Shown here: positions 9,240-18,292 of the stretch, piece by piece | How positions within the stretch are numbered: position 1 is the first letter of the stretch | Layout of the letters: each line of letters opens with the position of its first letter | Translations under genes and position numbers: made by a program | The notes under the pieces: generated by a model | The model's database searches: none | What the model saw: only the letters and a program-made list of their open reading frames with translations | What the model was told of the DNA's origin: nothing | DNA from: Thermogutta terrifontis | GTDB lineage: Bacteria; Planctomycetota; Planctomycetia; Pirellulales; Thermoguttaceae | Assembly: GCF_002277955.1 (NCBI RefSeq) | Contig: NZ_CP018477.1 | Span: forward strand, 2,935,206-2,999,205 | Reading direction: 5' to 3' | DNA: 64,000 bases

Positions 9240-9923
9240 TCAACCCTGCTTTTTCTCCTCCTTTTTGCGGGGCTCGAAGCCTTTCTCGAATCCCGCATTA
9301 CCGAACACAGCATTAAAACGCTCGGCATCAGCCATTTTCTCGATCTTGCCCGCACATCCCTTGCAGCAGAAATGCACCTCCAATCCACCAATCTCGGCCT
9401 TTTGCTCGGTCGAGACGGGGCGACCGGTCAACGGGCAAGCCTTTTGAGTGTACTGCTTGGTCAAAACAAGCTGTTGATTGGCCTTGGCCGCGTACTTGTC
9501 CTTATGCTTGTTGAACTCTTCGATGCAGTCCGGGCAGCAGAAAAACACTTTCCCGCCGCGATAATCGGCAGAGACTTCTTTCTTGGCCTCTCCGCCCATC
9601 ACCGGGCATTCAATCTTCGGACCCTTCTTGGGCGCGCCTTCGAGAGCGGTCAACTGAGCGGCCACCCCTCCCTTCTCCTGGGCGGCATCGACCGGACAGG
9701 ACTGATCTGTATCGCAGGCCTTTCCAGCGCAGCAGGCGGACTTTTCACCGTCAACCTTATCCGCAACTTCGGAAACCGCTCCGCCACCGCAGCACCCGCC
9801 CGCCACAGCTTTGACCGGACACTGGCCAGAGGTCTCGTCGCCCGTCGTGGATGAGGAGCTAAAGAGGATGGAACCCCCGATAATTCCGGCACTCAAGCTA
9901 ACAAATGCAATTAGGTACTTCAT
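9240..9923 (-). CDS. Exported cysteine-rich protein with two YHS/TRASH-like metal-binding modules
   Basis: A 227-residue protein with an N-terminal membrane anchor or signal (MKYLIAFVSLSAGIIGGSIL). The mature part has 15 cysteines. An N-terminal cysteine cluster (C35, C44-C45, C64-C65, C70, C76) is followed by two related modules: CPVMGGE..(~20)..VFFCCPDCIEEF (C106, C129, C130, C133) and CPLTGRP..VHFCCKGCAGKI (C163, C186, C187, C190). This C-x~22-C-C-x2-C arrangement resembles YHS/TRASH domains that bind copper or other soft metals. The ATG at 9923 has AGGAGGAGA immediately upstream; the open frame above it (to 9992) is rejected. Metal identity and role (sequestration, delivery or sensing at the envelope) are inference. 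Confidence 0.8.
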   Translation of the reverse strand: MKYLIAFVSLSAGIIGGSILFSSSSTTGDETSGQCPVKAVAGGCCGGGAVSEVADKVDGEKSACCAGKACDTDQSCPVDAAQEKGGVAAQLTALEGAPKKGPKIECPVMGGEAKKEVSADYRGGKVFFCCPDCIEEFNKHKDKYAAKANQQLVLTKQYTQKACPLTGRPVSTEQKAEIGGLEVHFCCKGCAGKIEKMADAERFNAVFGNAGFEKGFEPRKKEEKKQG

Positions 9924-10304
9924 ATTTCTCCTCCTCTCGTTGACCCTCCTCTCGCATCCGCCGGCGCGGGTGGAAAATTTCGTCAGAATCAATTGCTGAA
10001 TTAAGCATAGGCAGGGCAGCCAATGCGGTCAAGTGTTCAAATACGACATATTTGCTAATGTTTTTTGGGCCCCCCGCACAAACGCTCTTGGGGCGGCAGG
10101 CCGGCCGCTATGTCCGCCCGGTCTCAGCGGCAATAATGAACTGATTGTGCGGCAGCGTCTCAGGCCGCGAGCCGGTAAAGCCGCGGGCGGAACCGAAGTA
10201 AAGCGCGTTGTTGATCCAGATTGGGTAACATTTCCTCGGGGTTCTGGTTTTTCTGGTGATGGAGCGGCCGGTGATCCTCGACCATCCTTTCGGAGCGCCA
10301 AGCC

Positions 10305-10961
10305 ATGCCAAAAATCATTGATCTTTCGCTTCCGTTGACCGACGGCGGGCCGAGTTATCCCAAAGATCCACCCCTCCGCATCGAGGTTTACCGTCGGCTT
10401 CCGGATGACGGATGCAACGTGACGCAAATCACGATGGGCACGCACCAAGGAACTCACTGCGACGCCCCGTTTCATTTTTTGGAGGAAGGCCGTCCGGTCG
10501 ATCAGGTGCCTCTGGAGCGCTTCTATGGCCCGGCCACCCTTGTGGACCTCGCACCCGGCGGAGAACTGCCTCCCAAAACACCCATCACCCCAGATATGCT
10601 CCAGCCCTTTGCCAAGTACTTTCGGGAGGGAAGCCGCGTCATCTGCCGGACGGGTTGGTACCGCCGTTTTGGTCAGCCTGAGTATTTCATTGATCTTCCC
10701 TCCCTTACAGTAGAGGCGGCGCAGTGGATCGCCGCTCGCCGCATCAGTCTGTTGGGCATTGATATGCCGACGCCGAGCAAAATTGCTGGTCACGAGGTCC
10801 ATCGGATTCTGCTGGCCCCGGGAGCCGAGATTGTTCTCGTGGAAGCCCTCACCAATCTCGATGCCTTGCCGCAGGAGTTCATTTTCGCGGGTTTCCCGCT
10901 CAAACTGGTGGGCAGGGATGGTTCCCCAATAAGGGCTGTGGCCATCATCCCGGATGAATAG
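10305..10961 (+). CDS. Cyclase/kynurenine formamidase-like hydrolase
   Basis: A 218-residue member of the cyclase family (PF04199 type), which includes bacterial kynurenine formamidase KynB and polyketide-like cyclases. The metal-binding signature GTHQGTHCDAPFHF (His47, His51, Asp53, His57) is intact, and LSLPLTDGGPSYPKDPPLRI at the N-terminus and LLGIDMPTPSKIAGHEVHR near residue 150-165 fit the family. The ATG at 10305 is preceded by GGAG. No tryptophan-degradation partner is adjacent, so kynurenine is not assumed as substrate. It may start the same-strand run that continues with the HAD gene, although 178 bp and a tandem repeat separate them. Confidence 0.85.
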   Translation: MPKIIDLSLPLTDGGPSYPKDPPLRIEVYRRLPDDGCNVTQITMGTHQGTHCDAPFHFLEEGRPVDQVPLERFYGPATLVDLAPGGELPPKTPITPDMLQPFAKYFREGSRVICRTGWYRRFGQPEYFIDLPSLTVEAAQWIAARRISLLGIDMPTPSKIAGHEVHRILLAPGAEIVLVEALTNLDALPQEFIFAGFPLKLVGRDGSPIRAVAIIPDE

Positions 10962-11026
10962 CCCCGTAGTTCCCCCAGAGGACAATTGAGCGTCAAACCC
11001 CGGTGAGCCCCGCTCTACCCCCTCGC

Positions 11027-11088
11027 TTCCGAAGACCCTTCCGGATATTGAGACACGTTCCGAAGACCCTTCCGGATATTGAGACACG
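11027..11088. repeat. 31-bp direct tandem repeat, two exact copies
   Basis: Two identical head-to-tail copies (11027-11057 and 11058-11088) of a unit containing CCTTCCGGATATTGAGACAC, 51 bp before the HAD gene start. There is no spacer between copies. A following TTC begins a third copy but then diverges. Confidence 0.95.
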
Positions 11089-11139
11089 TTCGGTGGGAAG
11101 AAGTGTTCGCCACTTTCCGCAAACACCAGGGACAAAATC

Positions 11140-12054
11140 ATGGACGAGCACACTCACACGTATGAGGAAGCTGACTACCGGCCGGCGGTTGCCCCGCCCC
11201 CGCAATCCATCTTCATCCCGGGAACGCAAATCGAAATCATTCGCCCCATTGATAGTCCGGGCATCTATCGACATGCTCTGTTTGATTTTGACGGGACATT
11301 GAGCCTGATTCGGGAAGGCTGGCCGGACGTCATGATCCCGATGATGGTGGAGATCCTGCTGGCCACTGGAACCACGGAGACGCCGCAGGAGCTCGAAGAA
11401 TTGGTTCGGAACTTTGTCACCGAATTGACAGGAAAACAGACGATTTACCAGATGATCCGATTGGCGGAAGAGGTGGCCCGGCGGGGTGGTCGACCGCTCG
11501 ATCCCGCTGAGTACAAGCGGATCTATCACGAACGTCTCATGGCGCGCATCGAGCATCGCCGGGAAGGCCTCCGCAGCGGACGAATCAGGCCCGAGGACAT
11601 GCTTGTTCCCGGCGCGATTGAGCTGCTGGAAGAGCTTTGTCGCCGCAGAGTAAAGCTGTACCTGGCCAGTGGTACGGACGAGGTCTATGTCCAGGAGGAA
11701 GCCCGGCTGCTGGGGCTGGACAAATACTTCGGTCCCCATATCTACGGGGCGATTGACGACTATAGACGTTTTTCCAAGGCCATGGTCATCGAACAGATTC
11801 TGACAAGTAACCAAATCACTGGCCGGGAACTTCTCGGGTTCGGGGATGGATATGTGGAAATCCAGAATGTGAAGGAGGTCGGGGGAACCGCGGTGGCGGT
11901 GGCAAGTGACGAAGCCCACAAAAGCGGCAAGCCCGACCCGTGGAAACGTCAAAGGTTGATCGGGGTGGGGGCGGATGTGGTCATCCCCGATTATCGGGAA
12001 TGGCGAGCGCTCATCGGTTATCTTTGGGGAGTAATTCAGATTCCCGCTGGATGA
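11140..12054 (+). CDS. HAD-superfamily phosphatase
   Basis: A 304-residue HAD hydrolase of the phosphoglycolate-phosphatase-like group. All four motifs are visible: DFDGT (Asp49 nucleophile, Asp51 acid/base), LASGTD (motif II Ser/Thr) near 190, the lysine in RFSKAMVIEQI near 210, and GFGDGYVEI (motif IV). A helical cap lies between motifs I and II. There is a 45-residue N-terminal extension (EADYRPAVAPPPQSIFIPGT) absent from ordinary members. ATG at 11140 has AGGGA upstream. It is followed, same strand, by an unknown conserved protein and a PfkB kinase with gaps near 100 bp, which suggests a sugar-phosphate pathway. Confidence 0.88.
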   Translation: MDEHTHTYEEADYRPAVAPPPQSIFIPGTQIEIIRPIDSPGIYRHALFDFDGTLSLIREGWPDVMIPMMVEILLATGTTETPQELEELVRNFVTELTGKQTIYQMIRLAEEVARRGGRPLDPAEYKRIYHERLMARIEHRREGLRSGRIRPEDMLVPGAIELLEELCRRRVKLYLASGTDEVYVQEEARLLGLDKYFGPHIYGAIDDYRRFSKAMVIEQILTSNQITGRELLGFGDGYVEIQNVKEVGGTAVAVASDEAHKSGKPDPWKRQRLIGVGADVVIPDYREWRALIGYLWGVIQIPAG

Positions 12055-12164
12055 TGACAGGCTGGCATGCCCGCATCGCGGCCGCCACGATATTTCCATG
12101 CTGACCGCGCGGTGGCAGAATAGCCGTAGAAGACTGTCAATCCGGCTGGAAAAAGGAAAGCCCT

Positions 12165-13142
12165 ATGCCCTATCCACAGTTTGATCGTTCGCGGGTAACG
12201 CTGCGTCCATTGAGCGAGCGAATTCATGACCTGAACCGCAGCATCCTTCTGGATCCGAATAACCTTCAGGTCACGTTTCGACATCCCGCGATTCCTGTCC
12301 TGGCCGAAAGAATCACCCAGGCCGCGGTAAAAAAGGCATCCATCATCGCTTTTTGCGGCGCCCATGTCCTGAGGAAAGGCAATGGCCCCCTTCTTATTGA
12401 CCTGATGGCGAAAGGACTTTTAACACATTTGGCCCTCAACGGCGCTGGGGCGATTCACGACTTCGAGCTGGCGCTCATCGGCGCGACCTGCGAGAGCGTC
12501 GCTCGGTATATCCGCACCGGACAGTTTGGCCTGTGGCGCGAGACCGGTCGAATCAATGAGGCGGCGATTCTGGCGGCGCGGGAGGGCATCGGGTTCGGCG
12601 AAGCCCTGGGACGAATGATCGAAGAAGAACAATTCCCATACCGGCAAACAAGTGTTCTGGCGGCGGGATATCGGCTAGGCGTCCCAGTGACGGTCCATGT
12701 GGCCATTGGGCAAGATATCGTGCACGAACATCCTAACTTTGACGCAGCGGCCACCGGCCAGGCGTCGTACACAGATTTTCTGGTTTTCACCGAGAGCGTA
12801 GCCCATCTGGAAGGCGGCGTGTACCTCAATATTGGGTCGGCCGTTGCAGGACCGGAGGTCTATCTCAAGGCCCTTAGCATGGCGCGGAACGTGGCACGGC
12901 AGGAAGGCCGGGAAATCCGGCACTTCACGACGGCGGTGTTTGACCTAATACCGATCGGCGACGACTGGCGCAGTGAAGCGCCCAAAGACGATCCGCGCTA
13001 CTACTACCGGCCGTTCAAAACGGTCCTCGTGCGGACGGTGGCCGATGGCGGAGAAAGTTTCTACATTCAGGGAGACCACCGCGAGACGGTGCCGTCTCTT
13101 TACACGGAGATTATCCGCCGCTGGCAGTCTCGCCCCGCCTGA
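12165..13142 (+). CDS. Conserved protein of unknown function between phosphatase and sugar kinase
   Basis: A 325-residue soluble protein, start supported by AAGGAAAG before ATG 12165. Striking conserved-looking blocks are IIAFCGAHVLRKGNGPLLID, THLALNGAGAIHDFELALIG, GVPVTVHVAIGQDIVHEHPN and VYLNIGSAVAGPEVYLKA. The glycine-rich segments alternate with hydrophobic strands, giving a Rossmann-like look; I see a loose similarity in layout to deoxyhypusine-synthase-type NAD-binding proteins but cannot confirm it. Position between a HAD phosphatase and an HldE-like kinase suggests it handles the same phosphosugar or its product. The reaction is unknown. Confidence 0.7.
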   Translation: MPYPQFDRSRVTLRPLSERIHDLNRSILLDPNNLQVTFRHPAIPVLAERITQAAVKKASIIAFCGAHVLRKGNGPLLIDLMAKGLLTHLALNGAGAIHDFELALIGATCESVARYIRTGQFGLWRETGRINEAAILAAREGIGFGEALGRMIEEEQFPYRQTSVLAAGYRLGVPVTVHVAIGQDIVHEHPNFDAAATGQASYTDFLVFTESVAHLEGGVYLNIGSAVAGPEVYLKALSMARNVARQEGREIRHFTTAVFDLIPIGDDWRSEAPKDDPRYYYRPFKTVLVRTVADGGESFYIQGDHRETVPSLYTEIIRRWQSRPA

Positions 13143-13232
13143 CCGGGCAGCAACTGACGCCGCCCGAAGCAGTTCTTTCCCAGAGAGGCTGGGTCGTCCC
13201 TGACAGGGTGCATCAGAAACGAGGTCCGTGGC

Positions 13233-14312
13233 ATGGTTTCAGCGAAACGTTTCGAGGGAATCACACAGGAACGACTGACTGCCCTGCTGGAACGCTTTCC
13301 CAGTCGACGTGTGGCGGTCGTGGGGGATTTTTTCCTTGACAAATACCTGGATGTGGATCCCCGATTGGCGGAAACCAGCCTGGAGACTGGCAAAATCGCG
13401 CATCAGGTGGTGCGCGTCAGGCACAGCCCGGGAGCAGCGGGAACTGTGGTGTGTAACCTGGCGGCCCTCGGCGTGGGCACCATTTACTGCGTGGGAATCA
13501 TCGGCGACGACGGCGAAGGTTATGAATTACGCCAGGATTTGCAGAGACTGGGTTGTCGGCTGGAACATCTCCAGGTTGTTCCAGACCGATTCACCCCTAC
13601 CTACCTGAAACCCCGGGATATTACCGACCCGTCACTTGCTGGTGAACATTCCCGGTACGATACGAAGAATCGAACGCCGACACCAGAAAAGCTGGTGGAT
13701 CGCCTGCTTTCCTCCGTGGAGAACCTGCTGTCGGAAGTGGACGCGGTAATCGTTCTGGACCAGGTGGAAGAAGAGGAATGTGGCGTGGTGGGACGACGAT
13801 TACGGGAGTTTCTCGCCCAGCAGGCACCGCGTTTCCCCCACATTGTTTTCTGGGCGGACAGCCGACGTCGCATCCGTCAATTTCGCCGTATCATCCTCAA
13901 GTGCAACCGTTATGAATTGACCGGATCCCGGCCTCGGGAGGCAGATCCACCGGACTGGGCCGCTCTTTTGGAAGCCCTCAAGAGCTTCCGCGAGTTGAAT
14001 GGCGCACCCGCCGTTGTCACACTAGGTGAATACGGCATGATGGTGAGCGACCCGGAGATCCTTTGGATTCCGGCCGTCCGCGTCGAAGGGCCGACTGACC
14101 CCACCGGGGCCGGAGACAGTGCCACGGCCGGCGCCGTGGCAGCGCTGGCCAGTGGTGCTTCGCTGCCCGAAGCTGCTCTCGTGGGTAACCTGGTCGCTTC
14201 GATCACAGTGCAGCAACTGGCCACCACGGGGACGGCCAAACCGGAAGAACTGCCGCCGCGTCTCGAACTATGGCGATCTCAGCAAAGCGATCAGCGATCA
14301 CTCCCCGCCTGA
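13233..14312 (+). CDS. PfkB-family sugar kinase, HldE/RfaE kinase-domain-like
   Basis: A 359-residue ribokinase-fold kinase. The N-terminus VAVVGDFFLDKYLDVDP and SPGAAGTVVCNLAALG resemble the kinase domain of HldE (heptose-7-phosphate kinase), and the C-terminal signature DPTGAGDSATAGAVAAL carries the catalytic Asp295 and the anion hole. No cytidylyl/adenylyltransferase domain is attached, so this is the kinase half only. Start ATG 13233 has a weak GAGG upstream. The preceding HAD phosphatase would match the GmhB step logic (kinase plus phosphatase) in a heptose- or related nucleotide-sugar pathway, but GmhA and the nucleotidyltransferase are not here, so the sugar is unproven. Confidence 0.85.
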   Translation: MVSAKRFEGITQERLTALLERFPSRRVAVVGDFFLDKYLDVDPRLAETSLETGKIAHQVVRVRHSPGAAGTVVCNLAALGVGTIYCVGIIGDDGEGYELRQDLQRLGCRLEHLQVVPDRFTPTYLKPRDITDPSLAGEHSRYDTKNRTPTPEKLVDRLLSSVENLLSEVDAVIVLDQVEEEECGVVGRRLREFLAQQAPRFPHIVFWADSRRRIRQFRRIILKCNRYELTGSRPREADPPDWAALLEALKSFRELNGAPAVVTLGEYGMMVSDPEILWIPAVRVEGPTDPTGAGDSATAGAVAALASGASLPEAALVGNLVASITVQQLATTGTAKPEELPPRLELWRSQQSDQRSLPA

Positions 14313-14382
14313 ATGGGGTTTTTGCACCGGTCAGAAAGAAACGTGCTGCCATCAATTTCCCGGCAACGTGAAAGTCAATTCC

Positions 14383-16998
14383 ATGGCTCGACGGCACGCG
14401 TCAGGTGCGGGGGCGACGGTGAACCTTGGAGCCGCTGTGGGCAAGGTGGCCCGGTGGCTCAAGGCACGTCCCCCCGTGGTCCAGCAACTCCTGACCTGCC
14501 TCACCTGTTCACTCTCGCGGCCTGCGCCAACCTCCCCTTCCGGCTCAGCCACGAAATTACGCGTCGCGTCAAAAAGCGGCGACGCTAGCCAGTCGCCGAA
14601 AGCCGGACGACTATGGGCAGCTCAATGGGGTTTAGACCCCCACCTGACGGACAGCGTTGTCGAGCAGGCCCTTGAGGCCGTCTTCGCCTGTGTGACCACC
14701 CTCATCACCGTGCGTTTTCTCCAGCTTTTGGATGTCGAGGGAATCCCCGAAGAGCCGTCCGTTCATGCGCAGTTGCTGGTCGCCTTCGCAGTCCAGGACG
14801 TACCCGAGCGCTATCCCCAGGCGAAAGAACTCTGGGGCTTCTATCAGTGGTTGGGGCTGACCGACGCCCTTTCTGTGAATGTGAACGCGGACCCCAGCCA
14901 ACTGACAGCGCATCTCACGGCGTTCGTGCAGGAGGTGGATCGCATCCTCGAGCCAAAACCAGCGTGGAATGTAACGCCCCAGGATATCTTTCGTCCCATC
15001 CGCGAGGCCCTCTTCCCAAAATGGATCCGTCTGGCAAAAGGCGAATTCTACACGCCCTTTGTCCTGGCCGATTACATCCTCGAAAAACTTGGATATCCTG
15101 ATCAGATGAATTCGCGTCTCCTGGACCCCTCGTGCGGAAGTGGGGTTTTTCTGGTGGCGGCTGCCTGGCGACGGGCTGAGCACTTCCGGCGGCAACTCGC
15201 TGAGGGTATCGCCATCCACCGAGAATATTCTTCAACCCCCGCAGTCCATGGCAACGCTTCCGCGCAAGCCGTGCTTCGCGATAAACTGCTCCACACGATC
15301 CTGGGTGGGGGCATCCTGGGACTGGAAATTCAACCTGCCGCTGTTCTGGCCGCCCGCGCAAGTCTGGCCGTGATCGCCACCGCTTTCTGCCGTCGATGGA
15401 TGCCCCACGTCCCGATTTCGCTTTCCGACCTCACGCGCCACGGCCCTCCCGTTCTTCGGAGAGATTTCCTGTCTTTGTGGTCCTCACTGGGCAGCGGTGC
15501 GTGCGAGACCTCGGAAACTTCTTTCCCAACCACCTCAACGGACGTCCTTGACAGAAAGCCGTTTGACATCATCGTTGGCAATCCCCCGTGGGTGATATGG
15601 GACCGGCTGGATGAAAACGCCCGGCGCGACATGTCCACCGTTTTTCGCGAACTCGGGCTTTTCGATCTTTCGCCTCAAATGGCGCGGCATGGTGGCGGCA
15701 AACGTGACTGCGGTGCTGCATTCATTTCGGCAGCGTGCCGCGTTCTCGAACAGCATGGCCGCCTTGGAATGGTGTTGCCAGTTAGCCTGTTTCATAGCCA
15801 GGCCTCGGGCCGGAGTTTTCGGCTCCTGTTTAGCAAGTCCCAGGGCTGTTTGAGGATTCGAGAGGTGGTGGACCTTCGTGCCGTCTCGGTGTTTCCGGGG
15901 ACGATTCAGCGGACGGGAATTCTGTTCGCGGAGAAAGGCATTGCGCCTCGGTTTCCGGTACCGTTTACAGTTTGCCGAGGCAGGAAAGGCCATCGGGGCC
16001 AATTACGTGACGGCATGTGGCCCAGCATCCAGGCCGAGCGGACGGTGCTCTTCGCGCAACCGGCCGACAGGACAGACGCCGGCGCTCCCTGGATTATCAT
16101 GAGACCGTCCCTGTGGGAGATTTGGGAACAAATCTGCGGTCGATCTGAATACCAGGCCTACTTAGGGGCGAATACGGGCGGGGCGAACGGGATTTTCTGG
16201 TTGGAAGTTCTGGGATGGGAGGGAAACCGGCTCGTTGTGCAGAATCGCCCGGAATTTGGTCGCACCCCAGTGCCCCGTGTCACGGCAACCCTCGAGCCCG
16301 ATCTGGTTTTCCCCCTGGTGCGGTGGAAAGATCTCGCCCCGATAAAGGCCCCCGTTCTCGGCGTCCTCCTCGTGCAGAATCCTGCTACCCGCTCGCCATG
16401 GCCGGAGGACTACCTCCGCGAGTTTTTTCCGGCGACCTTTGGTTATCTCGCCCGGTTTCAAGATGTTCTGGACAGGCGCGCGGCACGAAAGAAGCTTCAA
16501 TCGCGAGGTCCCTGGTATGCCCAGTACAACGTGGGACCGTACACAATGGCCTCGTGGAAAGTGGTGTGGCGACGGATGGACGCGACGCTGAAAGCCGTGG
16601 TGCTGGGGGAAGAAAGTCTCGCCGGGTTACCGGCCAAGCCCGTGATTCCCCAGGAAACGTGCTGCTTTGTCCCGGTGGAGTCCAGTGAAGAAGGCCATTA
16701 TCTAGCTGGTGTTTTGAACAGTCCCCTGGTGGAAGCGATTATTCAGGCCTTTGGGATGTCCGGATCACGAAGTTTCGGCAGTCCCAGCCTGCTCCATTAT
16801 CTGCGAATTCCTCGCTTTCGACCGACGGACCCTGTTCACATGCAACTCGCCGAGTTCTACCGCCAGGCCGCTTGCCGTGAAGACACCGCCGATTCGGATT
16901 TTCTGGCGGAATGGACAGAGCTGGCCGCCGCCGTGTTCGGTACTGATTCGGAGCGGGCCAAACGAGAAATTCTGCAACACGGCACTTCACCCCATTGA
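14383..16998 (+). CDS. Eco57I/TaqI-like N6-adenine DNA methyltransferase
   Basis: About 871 residues. GEFYTPFVLADYILEKLG (near 220) and LLDPSCGSGVFLVAAAWR (near 246) are the SAM-binding motifs X/I, and IIVGNPPW (near 400) is the N6-adenine catalytic motif IV. The last third, with AQYNVGPYTMASWKVVWRRM (about 712) and EEGHYLAGVLNSPLVEAI, resembles the TaqI-type target-recognition and C-terminal domain. I see no clear PD-(D/E)XK nuclease motif in the 220-residue N-terminal region, so it looks like a methylase without its own cleavage activity. The ATG at 14383 is chosen because the open frame above it runs inside the kinase gene; GTG at 14368 is an alternative. No restriction, BREX or DISARM partners flank it. 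Confidence 0.85.
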   Translation: MARRHASGAGATVNLGAAVGKVARWLKARPPVVQQLLTCLTCSLSRPAPTSPSGSATKLRVASKSGDASQSPKAGRLWAAQWGLDPHLTDSVVEQALEAVFACVTTLITVRFLQLLDVEGIPEEPSVHAQLLVAFAVQDVPERYPQAKELWGFYQWLGLTDALSVNVNADPSQLTAHLTAFVQEVDRILEPKPAWNVTPQDIFRPIREALFPKWIRLAKGEFYTPFVLADYILEKLGYPDQMNSRLLDPSCGSGVFLVAAAWRRAEHFRRQLAEGIAIHREYSSTPAVHGNASAQAVLRDKLLHTILGGGILGLEIQPAAVLAARASLAVIATAFCRRWMPHVPISLSDLTRHGPPVLRRDFLSLWSSLGSGACETSETSFPTTSTDVLDRKPFDIIVGNPPWVIWDRLDENARRDMSTVFRELGLFDLSPQMARHGGGKRDCGAAFISAACRVLEQHGRLGMVLPVSLFHSQASGRSFRLLFSKSQGCLRIREVVDLRAVSVFPGTIQRTGILFAEKGIAPRFPVPFTVCRGRKGHRGQLRDGMWPSIQAERTVLFAQPADRTDAGAPWIIMRPSLWEIWEQICGRSEYQAYLGANTGGANGIFWLEVLGWEGNRLVVQNRPEFGRTPVPRVTATLEPDLVFPLVRWKDLAPIKAPVLGVLLVQNPATRSPWPEDYLREFFPATFGYLARFQDVLDRRAARKKLQSRGPWYAQYNVGPYTMASWKVVWRRMDATLKAVVLGEESLAGLPAKPVIPQETCCFVPVESSEEGHYLAGVLNSPLVEAIIQAFGMSGSRSFGSPSLLHYLRIPRFRPTDPVHMQLAEFYRQAACREDTADSDFLAEWTELAAAVFGTDSERAKREILQHGTSPH

Positions 16999-17047
16999 CG
17001 AATTGGTGCAAACAGCAGTTCTCTGTTTGGGCAAAGCAGTCGGCCGG

Positions 17048-18292
17048 TCAAGAGTTCGGAGGGCCGTTGAGCCCCAGTCGGGTAAGCCAGCGACCTCGCG
17101 GTGGCTTGGCCTTGTCGCCGGAGGCCGACGCACTTTCCAGAGCTTGCAATTTCTCTTCGAGTTCGCGCTGTTTTTCCTCCAGCAGGGCGCGCTCGCGGGC
17201 GATTTTCGCCCGTTCCAGAGAGATCTCCAGCTCAGCCTTGCGGAGTTTTTCCTTCCACTCCTCTTCCAACTGACGGAGATGTTCACGTTGCTGACGAATG
17301 ACTTCATCCTGATCGAGCAACCGCTCCAGCGCGGCGGCACCTACGGCCACAGAGCCGATACTCGTGGCCTGCTCTTCAAGCAGACGTCGAAGTTCGGCGA
17401 TTTCATTGTCCTTTTCGGCGAGTAGTGCTTCCGTCCGGGTGATAATTTCCTCAATACGATCCCGCTCTTTCTGAAGCGTGCCATCCGAAGAATCTTCAGA
17501 CTCCGACTCCAAAGCCGCCAGGATTCGCTGTTTTTCGGCTTCCCAATTGAGAATCCGGCCATCGCTGGCACCACCCGGGGCCGGCCCGTTGGACTGCGCT
17601 CGCGCCAGCTTCTTCTCCAATTCTGCATTCTTCTGTCTCAGTTCACGGATTTCCGCCAGGGCGAGATTATATCTTTCCTGAAGCTCGGATTGCGTTGACC
17701 CATTTCCTTCGCGGCGAAGAGCCTCCAGTTCTTCCTCAAGCTGGCTGCAACGAAGCACAAGGGCGTTGAGCGCCGCCTCGCGATCATTCCACTGGTTTGC
17801 CCACTGCTGTCTTTCGCGCTCAAACTGCGTCAGGAGTTGTTTCTCCCTGGCCTTCCAACTGTCTTCGCTGTCCCCAGAATGCTGCTGAAGTGCTGTCAGG
17901 CGGGTTTCCAAATCTTCCTTGAGGTTTCGCACCGACGCCAGTTCTTCGCGGACGGCCACCAGCTCCGCTGTGAGCCGTTCCAGGCAAGCGGTTTGCTGTT
18001 GGAGGGGTTCCTGCCATCCGTTGCCAGACTTTTGAATCATGGCCTCCAATGTAGGAATCAGCGAGGCCAGTTGCTGAGAAAGACCGCTATCACTGGAAGA
18101 AGCCGACGCCGGGACGGTCTCGGCGCTGCGGAGAGCCTGCTCGAGAGCGATTTTCAGTCCTTCCCCGGCCAGGCGAAGCCGTTCTTCCTGACGCGCGAAA
18201 ATCTCGCGGCATCGGCTCTGTTGATGCTGAAGACGTCTGAGGAGCGCTTCCGCCGAGTTCACCGGCGCCGCGAGTCCTTCACTTGCCACCAT
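17048..18292 (-). CDS. Long coiled-coil protein of unknown function
   Basis: A 414-residue protein, almost entirely predicted coiled coil. Heptad-rich stretches run from about residue 20 to 395 (for example QQREHLRQLEEEWKEKLRKA and LEISLERAKIARERALLEEK). The first part is interrupted by a Ser-rich, low-charge linker (SAETVPASASSSDSG). A short basic tail (AKPPRGRWLTRLGL) ends it. No signal peptide or membrane segment is seen, suggesting a cytoplasmic structural or scaffolding role. ATG at 18292 is preferred; the frame is open to 18583 but that extension is not coiled coil and overlaps the next gene. It converges with the methyltransferase gene 49 bp away. Confidence 0.75.
   Translation of the reverse strand: MVASEGLAAPVNSAEALLRRLQHQQSRCREIFARQEERLRLAGEGLKIALEQALRSAETVPASASSSDSGLSQQLASLIPTLEAMIQKSGNGWQEPLQQQTACLERLTAELVAVREELASVRNLKEDLETRLTALQQHSGDSEDSWKAREKQLLTQFERERQQWANQWNDREAALNALVLRCSQLEEELEALRREGNGSTQSELQERYNLALAEIRELRQKNAELEKKLARAQSNGPAPGGASDGRILNWEAEKQRILAALESESEDSSDGTLQKERDRIEEIITRTEALLAEKDNEIAELRRLLEEQATSIGSVAVGAAALERLLDQDEVIRQQREHLRQLEEEWKEKLRKAELEISLERAKIARERALLEEKQRELEEKLQALESASASGDKAKPPRGRWLTRLGLNGPPNS

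Noticed and set aside
11027-11088. Possible CRISPR remnant at the 31-bp tandem repeat
   Set aside because: Copies abut with no spacer and only two exist; no cas gene is nearby.
14383-16998. BREX or DISARM methyltransferase interpretation
   Set aside because: None of the partner genes of those systems flanks it; the neighbours are a sugar kinase and a coiled-coil protein.
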